DNA of 63,464 nucleotides from an uncultured Eggerthellaceae bacterium (GTDB lineage: Bacteria; Actinomycetota; Coriobacteriia; Coriobacteriales; Eggerthellaceae): positions 1-63,464 of the forward strand of contig CAJURZ010000011.1 in assembly GCA_910588905.1 (NCBI GenBank), given 5' to 3'. Below are positions 6,799 through 14,195 of this stretch, one piece after another. Below the pieces are notes generated by a model. It searched no databases, was not told the DNA's origin, and worked only from the letters and a program-made list of their open reading frames with translations. Within the stretch, counting starts at the first letter, position 1. Each line of letters opens with the position of its first letter. A program made the translations under genes and the position numbers.

Positions 6799-7538
6799 CA
6801 GACCCCCTGGAAGAGGAGGTAGCGGTTCAGGTCGCCGGTCTTGCCGTCGGCGCAGAAGTCGTCCACCACCAGCGCACCCTGGGCTTCTGCCCGCTCTTTC
6901 AGATGGTCTATCTCATCATCGGAGAAGCTGTGGCAGAAGCGGAAGGCGTCTTCGTCTGCCTGCCATCCCAAGAAGGCATCTCCCGGCTCCTCCAGAGAGA
7001 TGCCGAATCGTTCTTGGGCGCGCTTCGTGATGCGCTCCGCCTTGGAAGCGAGCCGATCGTCCAAGGAGAATCGCCAGAAGGAGACAGCGCACAGGCCGTC
7101 CGGTTGCGTCAGGGTGAGCAGAGAATCCAAGAGCGCTTCTCGGAGGTGCGCGGTGGGAACATGGTGCATGAACCCAAAGCAGACGCAAAGGCTGCACGGG
7201 GGGATGGGAAGCCCCGCCAAGGATCCTTCTTCAGCCAGCATCCCTATGAGATCGGCTTCGGTGCGCTCAAGGGTGAGTGCCTCCGGTGCAGGTTCTGCCA
7301 AGAGCGCAGAGCAGCCATCCACTCCAAAGGCTCGGCCCGTGAACCCCGCATCGGCCAAGAACCGCTCGAAGCGCAGGTTCCCACAGGCGATGTCGGCTAC
7401 GGAAAGGCACGGCTCGCTCAGGTGGCTCACCAGGCGCTTCCAGCCCTCCCAGCCATCCTGACGCGTGGCTGAGAAGGAGGGAGCATGCTCCTCGTAGAAG
7501 GTGCGGGTGATGAGCGCGATGTCGCTGATCTGTTCCAT
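6798..7538 (-). CDS. Trm9-like SAM methyltransferase
   Basis: A 246-residue class I methyltransferase. Residues 19-26 (APSFSATR) resemble the APHFSSTR start of eukaryotic tRNA methyltransferase Trm9. DIACGN (49-54) is motif I. FMHHVPTAHLR (123 onward) matches the Trm9 HHWSTRERR element, and GDAFLGW followed by a His-Ser-Phe segment matches DVFVPW-RYYHLY. Trm9 methylates cm5U34 of tRNA to mcm5U. It is divergent from Elp3, which makes cm5U, with only 23 bp between start codons and one symmetrical -10 box, so a joint wobble-uridine pathway is inferred. The start is ATG with the -10 box 7 nt away (leaderless). Confidence 0.75.
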   Translation of the reverse strand: MEQISDIALITRTFYEEHAPSFSATRQDGWEGWKRLVSHLSEPCLSVADIACGNLRFERFLADAGFTGRAFGVDGCSALLAEPAPEALTLERTEADLIGMLAEEGSLAGLPIPPCSLCVCFGFMHHVPTAHLREALLDSLLTLTQPDGLCAVSFWRFSLDDRLASKAERITKRAQERFGISLEEPGDAFLGWQADEDAFRFCHSFSDDEIDHLKERAEAQGALVVDDFCADGKTGDLNRYLLFQGV

Positions 7539-7545
7539 GGGTGCA

Positions 7546-7553
7546 AGTATAAT
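7546..7553. promoter_or_regulatory. Symmetrical -10 serving two divergent leaderless genes
   Basis: AGTATAAT reads TATAAT on the plus strand (7548-7553; ATG at 7562) and TATACT on the minus strand (7551-7546; ATG at 7538). In both directions only 7-8 nt separate the box from the start codon, and neither gene has a Shine-Dalgarno sequence. Confidence 0.65.
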
Positions 7554-7561
7554 CGCTGGTC

Positions 7562-9334
7562 ATGGAAGAGGCTTTGAAGCACATAGCAGAGCGCCTGCGG
7601 GCGGGGGAGGACATCACGCCCAAGCAGCTCGAGCGCATCTTGCGCCAGCAGAGCCGCAAGCTAGCAGACCCATCCCAGCGCCTTTCCAAACGCGCTCTGA
7701 TGGGTTGGTACATGCAGCAGCGGGCCCAGCGGAGCGCCTTTTGGGTATCCCTCCAGCTGGATAAGGCTCACGATGACGCCCTCATCCGGCTCTTGCGCGC
7801 GAAGCCCCGCAGGACCGCCTCAGGGGTGGCTACGGTCACCGTGCTCACAAAGCCGTGGCCCTGCCGTGCTGATTGCCTCTATTGTCCCAATGATGTGCGC
7901 ATGCCCAAGAGCTACCTCGCTCAAGAGCCTGCCTGCCAGCGAGCGGAGCGATGCTCTTTCGATCCCTATCTCCAGGTGGCGGCGCGTCTGGGCATGCTGG
8001 GGTCCATGGGGCATAACACGGACAAAGTGGAGCTCATCGTGCTGGGTGGCACCTGGTTCGACTATCCGTCCTCCTACCGGCTGTGGTTCGTCTGCCAGCT
8101 CTTCCGGGCCCTGGATGACTTCGGCATCCCTCGGCTCTCGGAAGAAGCCCAGCGCAGGAAGGCGCTCTATGAACGCTGGCCCAAGGCCCCAGAAGCGCTC
8201 TTCGCATCCCTCCAATCCCAAGTGGATAGGGGAGAGCTCAGCTACCCAGAGGCCCTGAGAGGATTGCCTGGCTTTCCAGGAGCGCAGGAACTCGAAGACG
8301 AGGTCGGCTGGGAGAGGCTGGCAGCCTTGCACAAGGCCAACGAGACAGCTCAGGCCCGCTGCGTGGGGCTGGTGGTGGAGACACGGCCTGACACCCTGTC
8401 CCCTGACACCCTCACCGAGTTGCGGCGGTTGGGTGTGACGAAGGTGCAGCTGGGCATCCAGAGCCTTGATGAGGCCATCTTGGCCCAGAATTGCCGCACG
8501 GGGTCTGTCCAGGATGTGGAGCGGGCCTTGGCGCTCCTGCGCCTGTTCGGTTTCAAATCCCATGTCCATATGATGGCGAACCTCTTGGGGGGAAGCCCTG
8601 AGGGAGATCTGGAGCAGTATCGCAGGCTCATGGAGGATGAGCGCTGCCGGCCTGATGAGGTGAAGCTCTACCCCTGCGCCTTGGTGGAAAGCGCGCATCT
8701 GACAGAGGTCCATGAGGCGGGGTCATGGCAGCCCTATGGGGAAGAGGAGCTCGTGGATCTGCTGGCCGCCTGCGTGCGGGTCACGCCCGTCCATACCCGC
8801 ATATCCCGCATGATCCGGGATATCCCCTCTCAAGATATCCTCGTTGGCTGCAAGAAGACGAACCTGCGCCAGATCGTGGAAGGAACGCTGGGCGATCATC
8901 CAACGGATGAGCCTGTCAGGGAGATGCGCCTGCGGGAAGTGGCCACGGATGCCTTAGACGAAGCAACCCTTCGCTTGGAAGAGGTGCCGTATCGGACGAG
9001 CAACACCGATGAGATGTTCCTCCAATGGGTGGATGGCAAAGGTGCCCTGGCCGCATTCTTGAGGTTGTCCCTGCCCCGGGAGGCTGCTCCGTGGGGCAAC
9101 CATACCGCCATGATCCGAGAGGTCCATGTCTATGGTCGTGCCTCTCGGATCCACGAGGGCGAAGAGGGTAACCAGCATCTCGGGTTGGGCAAGCAGCTGG
9201 TGGAACGGGCTTGTGCGCTGGCGAAGGCCGCGGGATATGAGGCCGTTTTCGTCATCAGCGCGGTGGGTACCCGTGCCTATTACCGCAGCCTGGGCTTCCA
9301 GGATGCGGGACTCTATCAGGAGAGATGCCTCTAA
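7562..9334 (+). CDS. elp3: Elp3: tRNA U34 cm5U radical SAM / GNAT enzyme
   Basis: A 590-residue, two-domain enzyme. The N-terminal radical SAM part carries C-x3-C-x2-C (PWPCRADCLYCPN, about residues 98-109) and the Elp3-typical GGTWFDYP, VETRPDTL, RRLGVTKVQLGIQSLDE and KLYPCALVE blocks. The C-terminal GNAT domain (about 490-590) has the acetyl-CoA loop QHLGLGKQLV and AVGTRAYYRSLGF. It is known to add a carboxymethyl group derived from acetyl-CoA to uridine 34 of tRNA. Length and architecture are normal for bacterial and archaeal Elp3. The start has no ribosome site but a -10 box 8 nt upstream. The divergent neighbour is a Trm9-like methyltransferase. Confidence 0.93.
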   Translation: MEEALKHIAERLRAGEDITPKQLERILRQQSRKLADPSQRLSKRALMGWYMQQRAQRSAFWVSLQLDKAHDDALIRLLRAKPRRTASGVATVTVLTKPWPCRADCLYCPNDVRMPKSYLAQEPACQRAERCSFDPYLQVAARLGMLGSMGHNTDKVELIVLGGTWFDYPSSYRLWFVCQLFRALDDFGIPRLSEEAQRRKALYERWPKAPEALFASLQSQVDRGELSYPEALRGLPGFPGAQELEDEVGWERLAALHKANETAQARCVGLVVETRPDTLSPDTLTELRRLGVTKVQLGIQSLDEAILAQNCRTGSVQDVERALALLRLFGFKSHVHMMANLLGGSPEGDLEQYRRLMEDERCRPDEVKLYPCALVESAHLTEVHEAGSWQPYGEEELVDLLAACVRVTPVHTRISRMIRDIPSQDILVGCKKTNLRQIVEGTLGDHPTDEPVREMRLREVATDALDEATLRLEEVPYRTSNTDEMFLQWVDGKGALAAFLRLSLPREAAPWGNHTAMIREVHVYGRASRIHEGEEGNQHLGLGKQLVERACALAKAAGYEAVFVISAVGTRAYYRSLGFQDAGLYQERCL

Positions 9335-9339
9335 GGCTC

Positions 9340-9939
9340 CTACAGCACGTCCTTGATAGCCTGGAGCAATTCGCTGTATTCCGTGTAGGCGGGCACATCC
9401 GGGTATTCTTCGCGGAGCACATCAGTGGTGCGGAAGAAGAAACCAGCCTTCGAATAGAGGATCATCCCCAGATCGTTGTAGGAATCTCCTGAGGCGATGG
9501 TCTCAAGACCGGCTGTGTGGAGTGCGCGCACGGTGGTGAGCTTCGTTTCGTCGCAGCGCATCTTGTAGCCGGTGATCTGACCGTCAAGGGATATGACCAG
9601 CTCGTTGCAGAAGATGGTGGGCCACCCCAGCTTCTCCATCAAGGGCTTCGCGAACTGTGAGAAGGTGTCTGAGATGATGATGACCTGGGTCAGCTGCCGC
9701 AGCTCATCCAAGAAGGCCTTCGCCCCTTCCATGGGCTCCATCTGGGCTATGACCTCTTGGATATCCTGGATCCCCAGACCATGGTCATGCAAGAGCCCTA
9801 GGCGGTATTCCATGAGCTTGTCGTAGTCAGGCTCATCTCGTGTGGTGCGCGTCAGGCCTTCTATCCCGGTCTTCTCTGCTACGGCTATCCAGATCTCCGG
9901 GACCAGCACGCCTTCAAGGTCAAGGCACACGACATTCAT
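9340..9939 (-). CDS. thrH: ThrH phosphoserine phosphatase / homoserine phosphotransferase
   Basis: A 199-residue HAD enzyme with CLDLEGVLVPEIWIAVAEKTGI at the N-terminus (catalytic DLEG), ISDT (motif II), a conserved Lys, and GDSYNDLGM (motif IV). This matches ThrH, a bifunctional enzyme that can dephosphorylate phosphoserine and pass phosphate to homoserine. The ATG at 9939 is chosen because AGGAG lies 8 nt upstream; a GTG three codons earlier is too close to it. It is convergent with Elp3 (5-bp gap) and divergent from the HdrD-like gene. Confidence 0.9.
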   Translation of the reverse strand: MNVVCLDLEGVLVPEIWIAVAEKTGIEGLTRTTRDEPDYDKLMEYRLGLLHDHGLGIQDIQEVIAQMEPMEGAKAFLDELRQLTQVIIISDTFSQFAKPLMEKLGWPTIFCNELVISLDGQITGYKMRCDETKLTTVRALHTAGLETIASGDSYNDLGMILYSKAGFFFRTTDVLREEYPDVPAYTEYSELLQAIKDVL

Positions 9940-10063
9940 CTTTGGCACTCCTATTCCCGCTTTCCTAGGTTATCCTATCCAGTATACGTTCTTTGAGGTT
10001 CACCGCACCGGTATGATGAGCGAAGCGGCCGGGTGGGGCGGGGAGTGTGGCGGACAGGATCCT

Positions 10064-11371
10064 ATGAAGGCGATGCGTCTGACAGAGGAAGAGAAAGCGG
10101 ATCTGGCGAAAGCCGGGTCCAAGAAGCTGGATATCCTCAGCCGATGGCTGGATGGTCAGCTCACCTGCTCCCATTGTCGCAAATGCACCCGACGCTGCGA
10201 TATCTTGGAGGGTCCCGGCTTTGACATGGGCCAGATCATCGCTGCCTATGAGAAGGTCACCAGCCTCCCCTATGATGAGCAGCCCGCGGGCGTCATCGCC
10301 TTGGCCCAGGAGGATCCCCTGCTCTACCACACGTTGCGCCGCTGCTGCTTCTGCGGTCACTGCACGGCTGCCTGTGCCCGCCATATCGGTGCTCCTGACT
10401 CCATGCGGGCTTGGCGTGAGCTGTTCATGCGGGCGAACCTCATGCCGCCGGATGACTCCAAGCTGGTCATGGTAGACAACGAGTGGCATATCTTCAGCGC
10501 CTATCGGGCCATCTATCAGGTGGCGTACCCTGAGGTGGTCACCTTGGATGCAGCAGCTGACCACGGTCAGGGTTGGGTGGATACGCTCCTGTTCCCCGGA
10601 TGCTCTCTGGTGTCCTACGCCCCTGAGGTGGTCAAGGTCCTGGGCCAGTGGCTCACGGATGCGAATGTCTCCTGGGCGCTCTCAGATGCCTGCTGCGGCA
10701 GTCCGCTCATGAGCGCGGGGCTCTTCCAGCGGGCCCACGATCTTCGGCTCTCGGTCATCCAGAAGATGCAGAAGGCGGGGATCACGCGCATGGTGACCAT
10801 CTGCCCCGGTTGTGCCGATGAATTCCGAGAGGATATGCCTGCGGGCATAGAGCTCGTGCCCCTGCCGGAGCTGCTCCTTGCGAAAGCGGAAGCGCATCAG
10901 GAGCTGACCGGCTCATCAGGGTTCGACCCCATGAGCCTCCCTTCCGTCACCTTCTTCGATTCTTGCCATGACCGGGAGGATGCGCGTAATGCCAACGCCT
11001 TGCGCCAGCTCTTCGCGCGCTTCCTGCCCAACACGGCCCAGGCGGAGATGGATCACGCCAAACGTGGCACGCTCTGCTGCGGCGCGGGCGGGGCCGTCTC
11101 TGCCTATGATGCGGATATCTCCAACGAACGGGTCTGGCGGGTCATCGGAGAAGCGAAGCACACCGGTGCTTCTGCGCTCATCACCATGTGCCCCACCTGC
11201 ACCTATACCGTGGCTCAGGCCTGTCTTGCTGCTCCGAAGGAGGGGCTCTGGAACCTCCATTACCTGGAGGCGCTCTTCGGTGTGAAGATAGACTGGGAGC
11301 AGGTATTCCAGCAATTGGGGGATATGTGGACGGGCGAATACGGCCCATGGCTCAGTCAGACGTTCTTCTAG
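10064..11371 (+). CDS. HdrD-like (Fe-S)/CCG-domain oxidoreductase
   Basis: A 435-residue protein. Two ferredoxin-like clusters occupy the N-terminal third (CSHCRKCTRRC, about residue 35; CCFCGHCTAAC, about residue 94). Two cysteine-rich CCG domains follow (PGC...DACCGSP...CPGC and DSCHD...LCCGAGG...CPTC), as in heterodisulfide reductase subunit D and GlpC. Such proteins transfer electrons between quinones, flavins and disulfides or thiols at the membrane. No cognate catalytic flavoprotein is adjacent, so the partner is unknown. The start at 10064 has an AGGA upstream; ATG codons at 10013/10016 are alternatives. It heads a probable unit with the next two genes (gaps of 13 and 1 bp). Confidence 0.8.
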   Translation: MKAMRLTEEEKADLAKAGSKKLDILSRWLDGQLTCSHCRKCTRRCDILEGPGFDMGQIIAAYEKVTSLPYDEQPAGVIALAQEDPLLYHTLRRCCFCGHCTAACARHIGAPDSMRAWRELFMRANLMPPDDSKLVMVDNEWHIFSAYRAIYQVAYPEVVTLDAAADHGQGWVDTLLFPGCSLVSYAPEVVKVLGQWLTDANVSWALSDACCGSPLMSAGLFQRAHDLRLSVIQKMQKAGITRMVTICPGCADEFREDMPAGIELVPLPELLLAKAEAHQELTGSSGFDPMSLPSVTFFDSCHDREDARNANALRQLFARFLPNTAQAEMDHAKRGTLCCGAGGAVSAYDADISNERVWRVIGEAKHTGASALITMCPTCTYTVAQACLAAPKEGLWNLHYLEALFGVKIDWEQVFQQLGDMWTGEYGPWLSQTFF

Positions 11372-11384
11372 GTGGCAAGCATCC

Positions 11385-12203
11385 ATGACAGCAGACGGAA
11401 ACGAAACCCAGCAAAGCACCCAAAGGCGTGCTCCCTTCGGGAATCGAGGGCAGATAACCAGTAGGCCTTCGCGGGAGACCATCATCTCCTCCTATGCTGC
11501 CCAAGATGCAGCGCGGGCTCGGAATGCCCGCATGCACTCTCAGGAGGCAGCGCGCAACTACAACGAGAACTCCCTTCGCCTGAAGGAGCGGGAGAGCCAA
11601 CGCCGCATCCTAGAGGCCCAGCGGGCTGAATCAGAGCGCATGGGTGCTCAGCGGCGCCAGGCTCAACGTGAGATGGATGCAGCCAATGCACGCACCTATT
11701 CCAGCATCCATGAGCAGGAGGCCCATGAGATCACGCGGGCCCATAAGATAGCGCGCCCCCTGAGCTCCCAAGAGAGCCGCAATCGCACTCAGATGTCTCG
11801 GGATGCCTACGAGCGCGAACGGGAGATGCGGGATGCGCTCTCGGTCCGGCGCAATGCCCGCACGACCAACCGTGAGGTCATCGATGGCCGTGGCAGCATA
11901 GATTCGCGCGCCTTCAACGAGCAGAACAGGATGGTGGGCTATTCCGTCAGCGAAGAGGACAAGCCCGCGCCTGCGGTGGATGCCTCCAACCCGAAGGCGA
12001 AGTGGCACTCCCATGCAGGCCAGGGGTTCGGCAACGGTGCGCGTCGCAGGGTGGACCTGGGCTCGCTCTCTGACTCCATCAGCGGCAGCGCGAACTACGG
12101 TAAGGGTCCGCGCACCTTCTCATCCCTTCCGCCTTTCGTGCGCATCGCCATCCCCGTACTGGTAGTGCTGCTCATCGTCTTGATCGTCATCGTGTTCTTC
12201 TAG
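11385..12203 (+). CDS. Tail-anchored Arg/Gln-rich coiled-coil protein
   Basis: A 272-residue protein of unknown function. Residues 30-170 are rich in Arg, Glu, Gln and Ala with a helical, coiled-coil-like pattern (RLKERESQRRILEAQRAESE). A Gly/Ser linker region follows. The last 25 residues form one strongly hydrophobic segment ending at the C-terminus (IAIPVLVVLLIVLIVIVFF), so it is a C-terminal membrane anchor with the bulk in the cytoplasm. It lies between an HdrD-like Fe-S protein and TatD with almost no intergenic space. It could tether a complex to the membrane; this is only inferred. Confidence 0.7.
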   Translation: MTADGNETQQSTQRRAPFGNRGQITSRPSRETIISSYAAQDAARARNARMHSQEAARNYNENSLRLKERESQRRILEAQRAESERMGAQRRQAQREMDAANARTYSSIHEQEAHEITRAHKIARPLSSQESRNRTQMSRDAYEREREMRDALSVRRNARTTNREVIDGRGSIDSRAFNEQNRMVGYSVSEEDKPAPAVDASNPKAKWHSHAGQGFGNGARRRVDLGSLSDSISGSANYGKGPRTFSSLPPFVRIAIPVLVVLLIVLIVIVFF

Positions 12204-12204
12204 G

Positions 12205-12975
12205 ATGGGCGTGCTCTATGACATGCACTGTCATCTTGATTTCGCCGACAAAAGCGAACGGATCGCCCAAGAGTCTGCCCAGGCACAGATAGCGGCCCTC
12301 AGCTGTACGGTGGTGCCCACCAGCTTCGTGTCGGACCAAGACCGGTTCGCTGGCTATGAGAACATCCGGGTCTCGCTGGGGATGCATCCTTGGTGGGTGG
12401 CTGATGCCCGGGTGAGCGAAGCCGATATCGCTCATTTCGAGACCCTCGTATCCGAAGCTTCCTTCATCGGGGAGATAGGGCTTGACTTCGCCGAGAGACG
12501 CAAGGGGTCCAAGGATCGTCAGCTCGCTGTGCTCACCCGTCTGCTCCAAGCCATCCACGGGGCGGGGGACGGCCGCATCATCACCTTCCATGCCGTTCAT
12601 GCTGCTACTCCATTGATGGATCTTCTGGATGATCTGGGCATCTTCCAGCGCAACCGGTGCCTCTTCCATTGGTTCCAAGGCTCTTCGGAGGAACTGGGCC
12701 GTGCTGTGGATAGGGGAGCTGTGTTCTCGGTGGGAAGGCGGATGCTGGCCACGGAGAAGGGTAGCCGCATCGCCGCTGACATCCCAGAAGGCCAGCTCCT
12801 CCTGGAGACCGACGAGCCCGCCCATGAGGGCAGTCCTTGGAGCGTCGCCGCATGGCGCGAACAGCTCGAGAGCACGCTCAGCGCCCTTGCCCGGCTCAGG
12901 AAAGTGAGCTCCAGCCATCTGGAGGCAGCGCTCCTCGAGAACGCTCAGGCGCTGTTGGCCCATCCTTCCACCTGA
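12205..12975 (+). CDS. TatD-family metal-dependent hydrolase
   Basis: A 256-residue amidohydrolase-fold nuclease-like protein. Metal ligands are visible in order: DMHCHLDF (H-x-H), GMHPWW, GEIGLDF (Glu), FHAVHA, FHWFQGS and LLETDEP (Asp). TatD proteins act as Mg-dependent DNases or deaminase-like hydrolases. The gene starts one base after the stop of the tail-anchored gene, so translation is coupled. Length is typical. Confidence 0.88.
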   Translation: MGVLYDMHCHLDFADKSERIAQESAQAQIAALSCTVVPTSFVSDQDRFAGYENIRVSLGMHPWWVADARVSEADIAHFETLVSEASFIGEIGLDFAERRKGSKDRQLAVLTRLLQAIHGAGDGRIITFHAVHAATPLMDLLDDLGIFQRNRCLFHWFQGSSEELGRAVDRGAVFSVGRRMLATEKGSRIAADIPEGQLLLETDEPAHEGSPWSVAAWREQLESTLSALARLRKVSSSHLEAALLENAQALLAHPST

Positions 12976-13013
12976 TGTGTCTCTATCCACGGTGAGTGCG
13001 GTCTGTTCCGGTG

Positions 13014-13052
13014 TATCATAGCCCCCACGCGCAGACAGGATGCTCGCATCCT
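13014..13052 (+). promoter_or_regulatory. Promoter and leader hairpin of the aro unit
   Basis: TATCAT (13014-13019) is a plausible -10. The leader then forms AGGATG, CTCG, CATCCT (13037-13052) followed by TTTG. The stem is short and the T-tract weak, so termination is uncertain. No leader peptide rich in aromatic residues was found. Confidence 0.4.
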
Positions 13053-13086
13053 TTGAGCGCTAAGGAATGATCCGAAAGGATGGAAG

Positions 13087-13368
13087 ATGCCAGATCAGAA
13101 CCAGGCATTCGAGGAGATCGAGAAGCACCGCCGCTCTATCGATGAGATAGACGAGCAGCTGGTCAGCCTCCTCAACAAGCGCGCAGGTCACTCCCTTGTG
13201 ATCCGCGGACTGAAGCCCGAAGCCAAGATGGGCCTTTTCGACGCCAAGCGCGAAGAGGAGATCTTGACCAAGGTGTCCAGCATGAATGACGGCCCCCTCT
13301 ACAACGAGAACCTTCGCGAGATCTACAGCACCATCTTGAAGGTCATGAAGGAGACGCCGTCGGTATGA
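13087..13368 (+). CDS. Chorismate mutase, AroQ type
   Basis: A 93-residue all-helical enzyme that converts chorismate to prephenate for Phe and Tyr synthesis. EEIEKHRRSIDEIDEQLVSLLNKRA (start at residue 9) contains the AroQ catalytic Arg and the DxxLVxLLNxR helix; later FDAKREEEIL and the closing helix match. The ribosome site AAAGGATGG precedes the ATG. Its stop overlaps the start of the DAHP synthase gene by 4 bp (ATGA), suggesting a functional complex in which the mutase confers feedback sensitivity, as known for type I-beta DAHP synthases. Confidence 0.9.
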   Translation: MPDQNQAFEEIEKHRRSIDEIDEQLVSLLNKRAGHSLVIRGLKPEAKMGLFDAKREEEILTKVSSMNDGPLYNENLREIYSTILKVMKETPSV

Positions 13369-14165
13369 GCTACGAGAACATCCCTCCCATCCCAGACCTC
13401 GGCCAGCGGTCTGAGGAGATAACCATCTATGCTGGTCCCTGTTCTGTTGAATCCGCTGAGCAGTTCGACGAGGTAGCGGCTTGCGTCAAGGAGCTGGGGC
13501 TCCATTGGGTCCGTGGCGGCGCCTTCAAGCCTCGCACCAACCCTCATTCGTTCCAAGGCCTTGGCGAAGAGGCGCTCAAGATCATGAAGGAGGCAGGGGA
13601 GAAGCACGGCTTGCTCACCTTGACCGAGGTCATGGATTCAGCCCATTGCGAACTGGTCCATGATTATGTGGACGGCTTGCAGGTAGGCGCACGCAATTTC
13701 CAGAACTTCAGCCTGCTGAAGAAGATCGGCCAGGTAACGGCCGACTCTCACAAGATGGTCCTTTACAAGCGCGGCTTCGCGGGCACCATCGCCGAGTGGC
13801 TGGCAGCCTGTGACTACATCTCTGACTGCGGCAATGACAACATCGTGCTCTGCGAGCGTGGCATCCGCACCTTCGAGACGGCCACGCGCTTCACGTTGGA
13901 TATCGCTGCCGTACCCGTCATCCATAAGCAATCGCTCTTGCCCGTTTGCATCGACGTATCCCATCCCGCCGGTCAGCGTGACCTGGTTCCGGCTTTGGCG
14001 AAGGCGGCGGTGGCGGCGGGCGCTGACAGCCTGATGATAGAGGTGCATCCCGATCCCCCTGCGGCCCTCTCTGACGGCCCGCAGCAGCTGACCCCCGCTC
14101 AGTTCAAGACCCTTGTCGCTGAGCTGCGTCAGATCGCGGACGTGCTGGGTAAGAGGATCGTCTAG
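13365..14165 (+). CDS. aroF: DAHP synthase, type I-beta
   Basis: A 266-residue TIM-barrel enzyme joining phosphoenolpyruvate and erythrose 4-phosphate, the first shikimate step. Visible blocks are YAGPCSVES (metal-binding Cys), RGGAFKPRTNPHSFQG, TEVMD, QVGARNFQNFSLLK, KRGFAGTIAEWLAA, ERGIRTFE, DVSHPAGQR and MIEVHPDP. The N-terminus is short and lacks a fused regulatory domain; the separate chorismate mutase encoded immediately upstream with ATGA overlap may supply regulation. Confidence 0.95.
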   Translation: MSYENIPPIPDLGQRSEEITIYAGPCSVESAEQFDEVAACVKELGLHWVRGGAFKPRTNPHSFQGLGEEALKIMKEAGEKHGLLTLTEVMDSAHCELVHDYVDGLQVGARNFQNFSLLKKIGQVTADSHKMVLYKRGFAGTIAEWLAACDYISDCGNDNIVLCERGIRTFETATRFTLDIAAVPVIHKQSLLPVCIDVSHPAGQRDLVPALAKAAVAAGADSLMIEVHPDPPAALSDGPQQLTPAQFKTLVAELRQIADVLGKRIV

Positions 14166-14195
14166 GCTCTTGGGACGTTGTAAGGAAGGTATGCT

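Noticed and set aside
9842..10063. 5' extension of the HdrD-like gene over the thrH start
   Set aside because: It would overlap the divergent thrH gene, and no ribosome site supports it; the ATG at 10064 has AGGA upstream.
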